64,000 nt of DNA from Hemileia vastatrix (Eukaryota > Basidiomycota > Pucciniomycetes > Pucciniales > Zaghouaniaceae): positions 14,127,501 to 14,191,500 of the forward strand of contig JASXTE010000007.1 of assembly GCA_030280995.1 (NCBI GenBank), in the 5' to 3' direction. The stretch's first letter is position 1, and every line of letters begins with the position of its first letter. Of this stretch, positions 63,913-64,000 are shown in pieces. Below the pieces are notes generated by a model that saw nothing but the letters and a program-made list of their open reading frames with translations, was not told where the DNA came from and ran no database searches. A program made the translations under genes and the position numbers.

Positions 63913-64000
63913 AGGGGGTGTCAGTTCTGGCAAATCCGCACTTAAATTAAGTGCGGATTTCAAACCAAATCAGCACTTACAAATCAGCACTTAAATTTTG
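63913..64000. mobile_element. Harbinger-like end entering from the right
   Basis: AGGGGGTGTCAGTTCTGG preceded by AAT (63910-63912), then the inverted AAATCCGCACTTA/TAAGTGCGGATTT pair and AAATCAGCACTTA repeats, as in the right end of copy 1 reversed. It continues beyond the window. Confidence 0.85.

Overview
The window looks like a transposon graveyard from an AT-rich fungal genome, most likely a basidiomycete plant pathogen and probably a rust fungus (Pucciniales). That is an inference from four things: very short spliceosomal introns (60-86 nt), a Tet/JBP-type 2OG-Fe(II) oxygenase of the kind expanded in basidiomycetes, Zn2Cys6 zinc-cluster proteins, and deep nesting of Ty3/Gypsy, Ty1/Copia, LINE and TIR DNA elements. 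Only one gene looks like an ordinary host gene: a small secreted protein with three exons at 2430-3131 (minus strand). I saw no tRNA, rRNA or CRISPR. Layout, left part: a broken Copia pol (2-1245) with the start of its 3' LTR, a decayed LINE RNase H (1625-1935), the secreted-protein gene, then foldback repeats (4144-5405). A complete 3.77-kb PIF/Harbinger-like TIR element with 3-bp target duplications follows (5417-9183). It carries half a DDE transposase and, in opposite orientation, a dead Tet/JBP oxygenase gene. It has inserted into the 5' part of a decayed chromodomain Gypsy element (A, to about 15039). Middle: a full-length Gypsy element B (15419-28101, LTRs of 1121 bp, target duplication GCGC), a Copia relic (28790-29999), and a second Harbinger-like copy (30368 to about 34878) with a fuller transposase and a nearly open Tet/JBP gene. 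Next comes an old antisense LTR (34879-35601, resuming at 48659) into which a full-length Gypsy element C of the same family has inserted (35602-48654, LTRs of 1095 bp, target duplication ACGG). Right part: two decayed minus-strand Gypsy elements of another family (E 48737-54500, F 54501-56353, the latter split by a 251-bp MITE), an LTR scrap, a Harbinger end, and an intact minus-strand chromodomain Gypsy element D with one 2006-codon gag-pol frame (57560-63580). Element D's leader is interrupted by another Harbinger end at 63913. The most unusual biology is in the B/C Gypsy lineage. (i) Between pol and the 3' LTR these elements carry spliced genes on the opposite strand that encode Zn2Cys6 zinc-cluster proteins, one in B and two in C. 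(ii) They carry about 30 copies of a 22-nt motif with a covarying 4-bp stem, a 6-nt loop and a fixed tail TAAACTG, in coding and non-coding parts alike. (iii) Their long 3' regions share further hairpins with compensatory changes. (iv) Both copies keep a -1 slippery heptamer just before the gag-protease stop. How it fits together: gag, protease, RT, RNase H and integrase form the usual retrotransposition set. The antisense zinc-cluster proteins and the structured RNA modules are candidate lineage-specific regulatory or packaging functions. The Harbinger/Tet pairing suggests a transposon that may modify DNA methylation.
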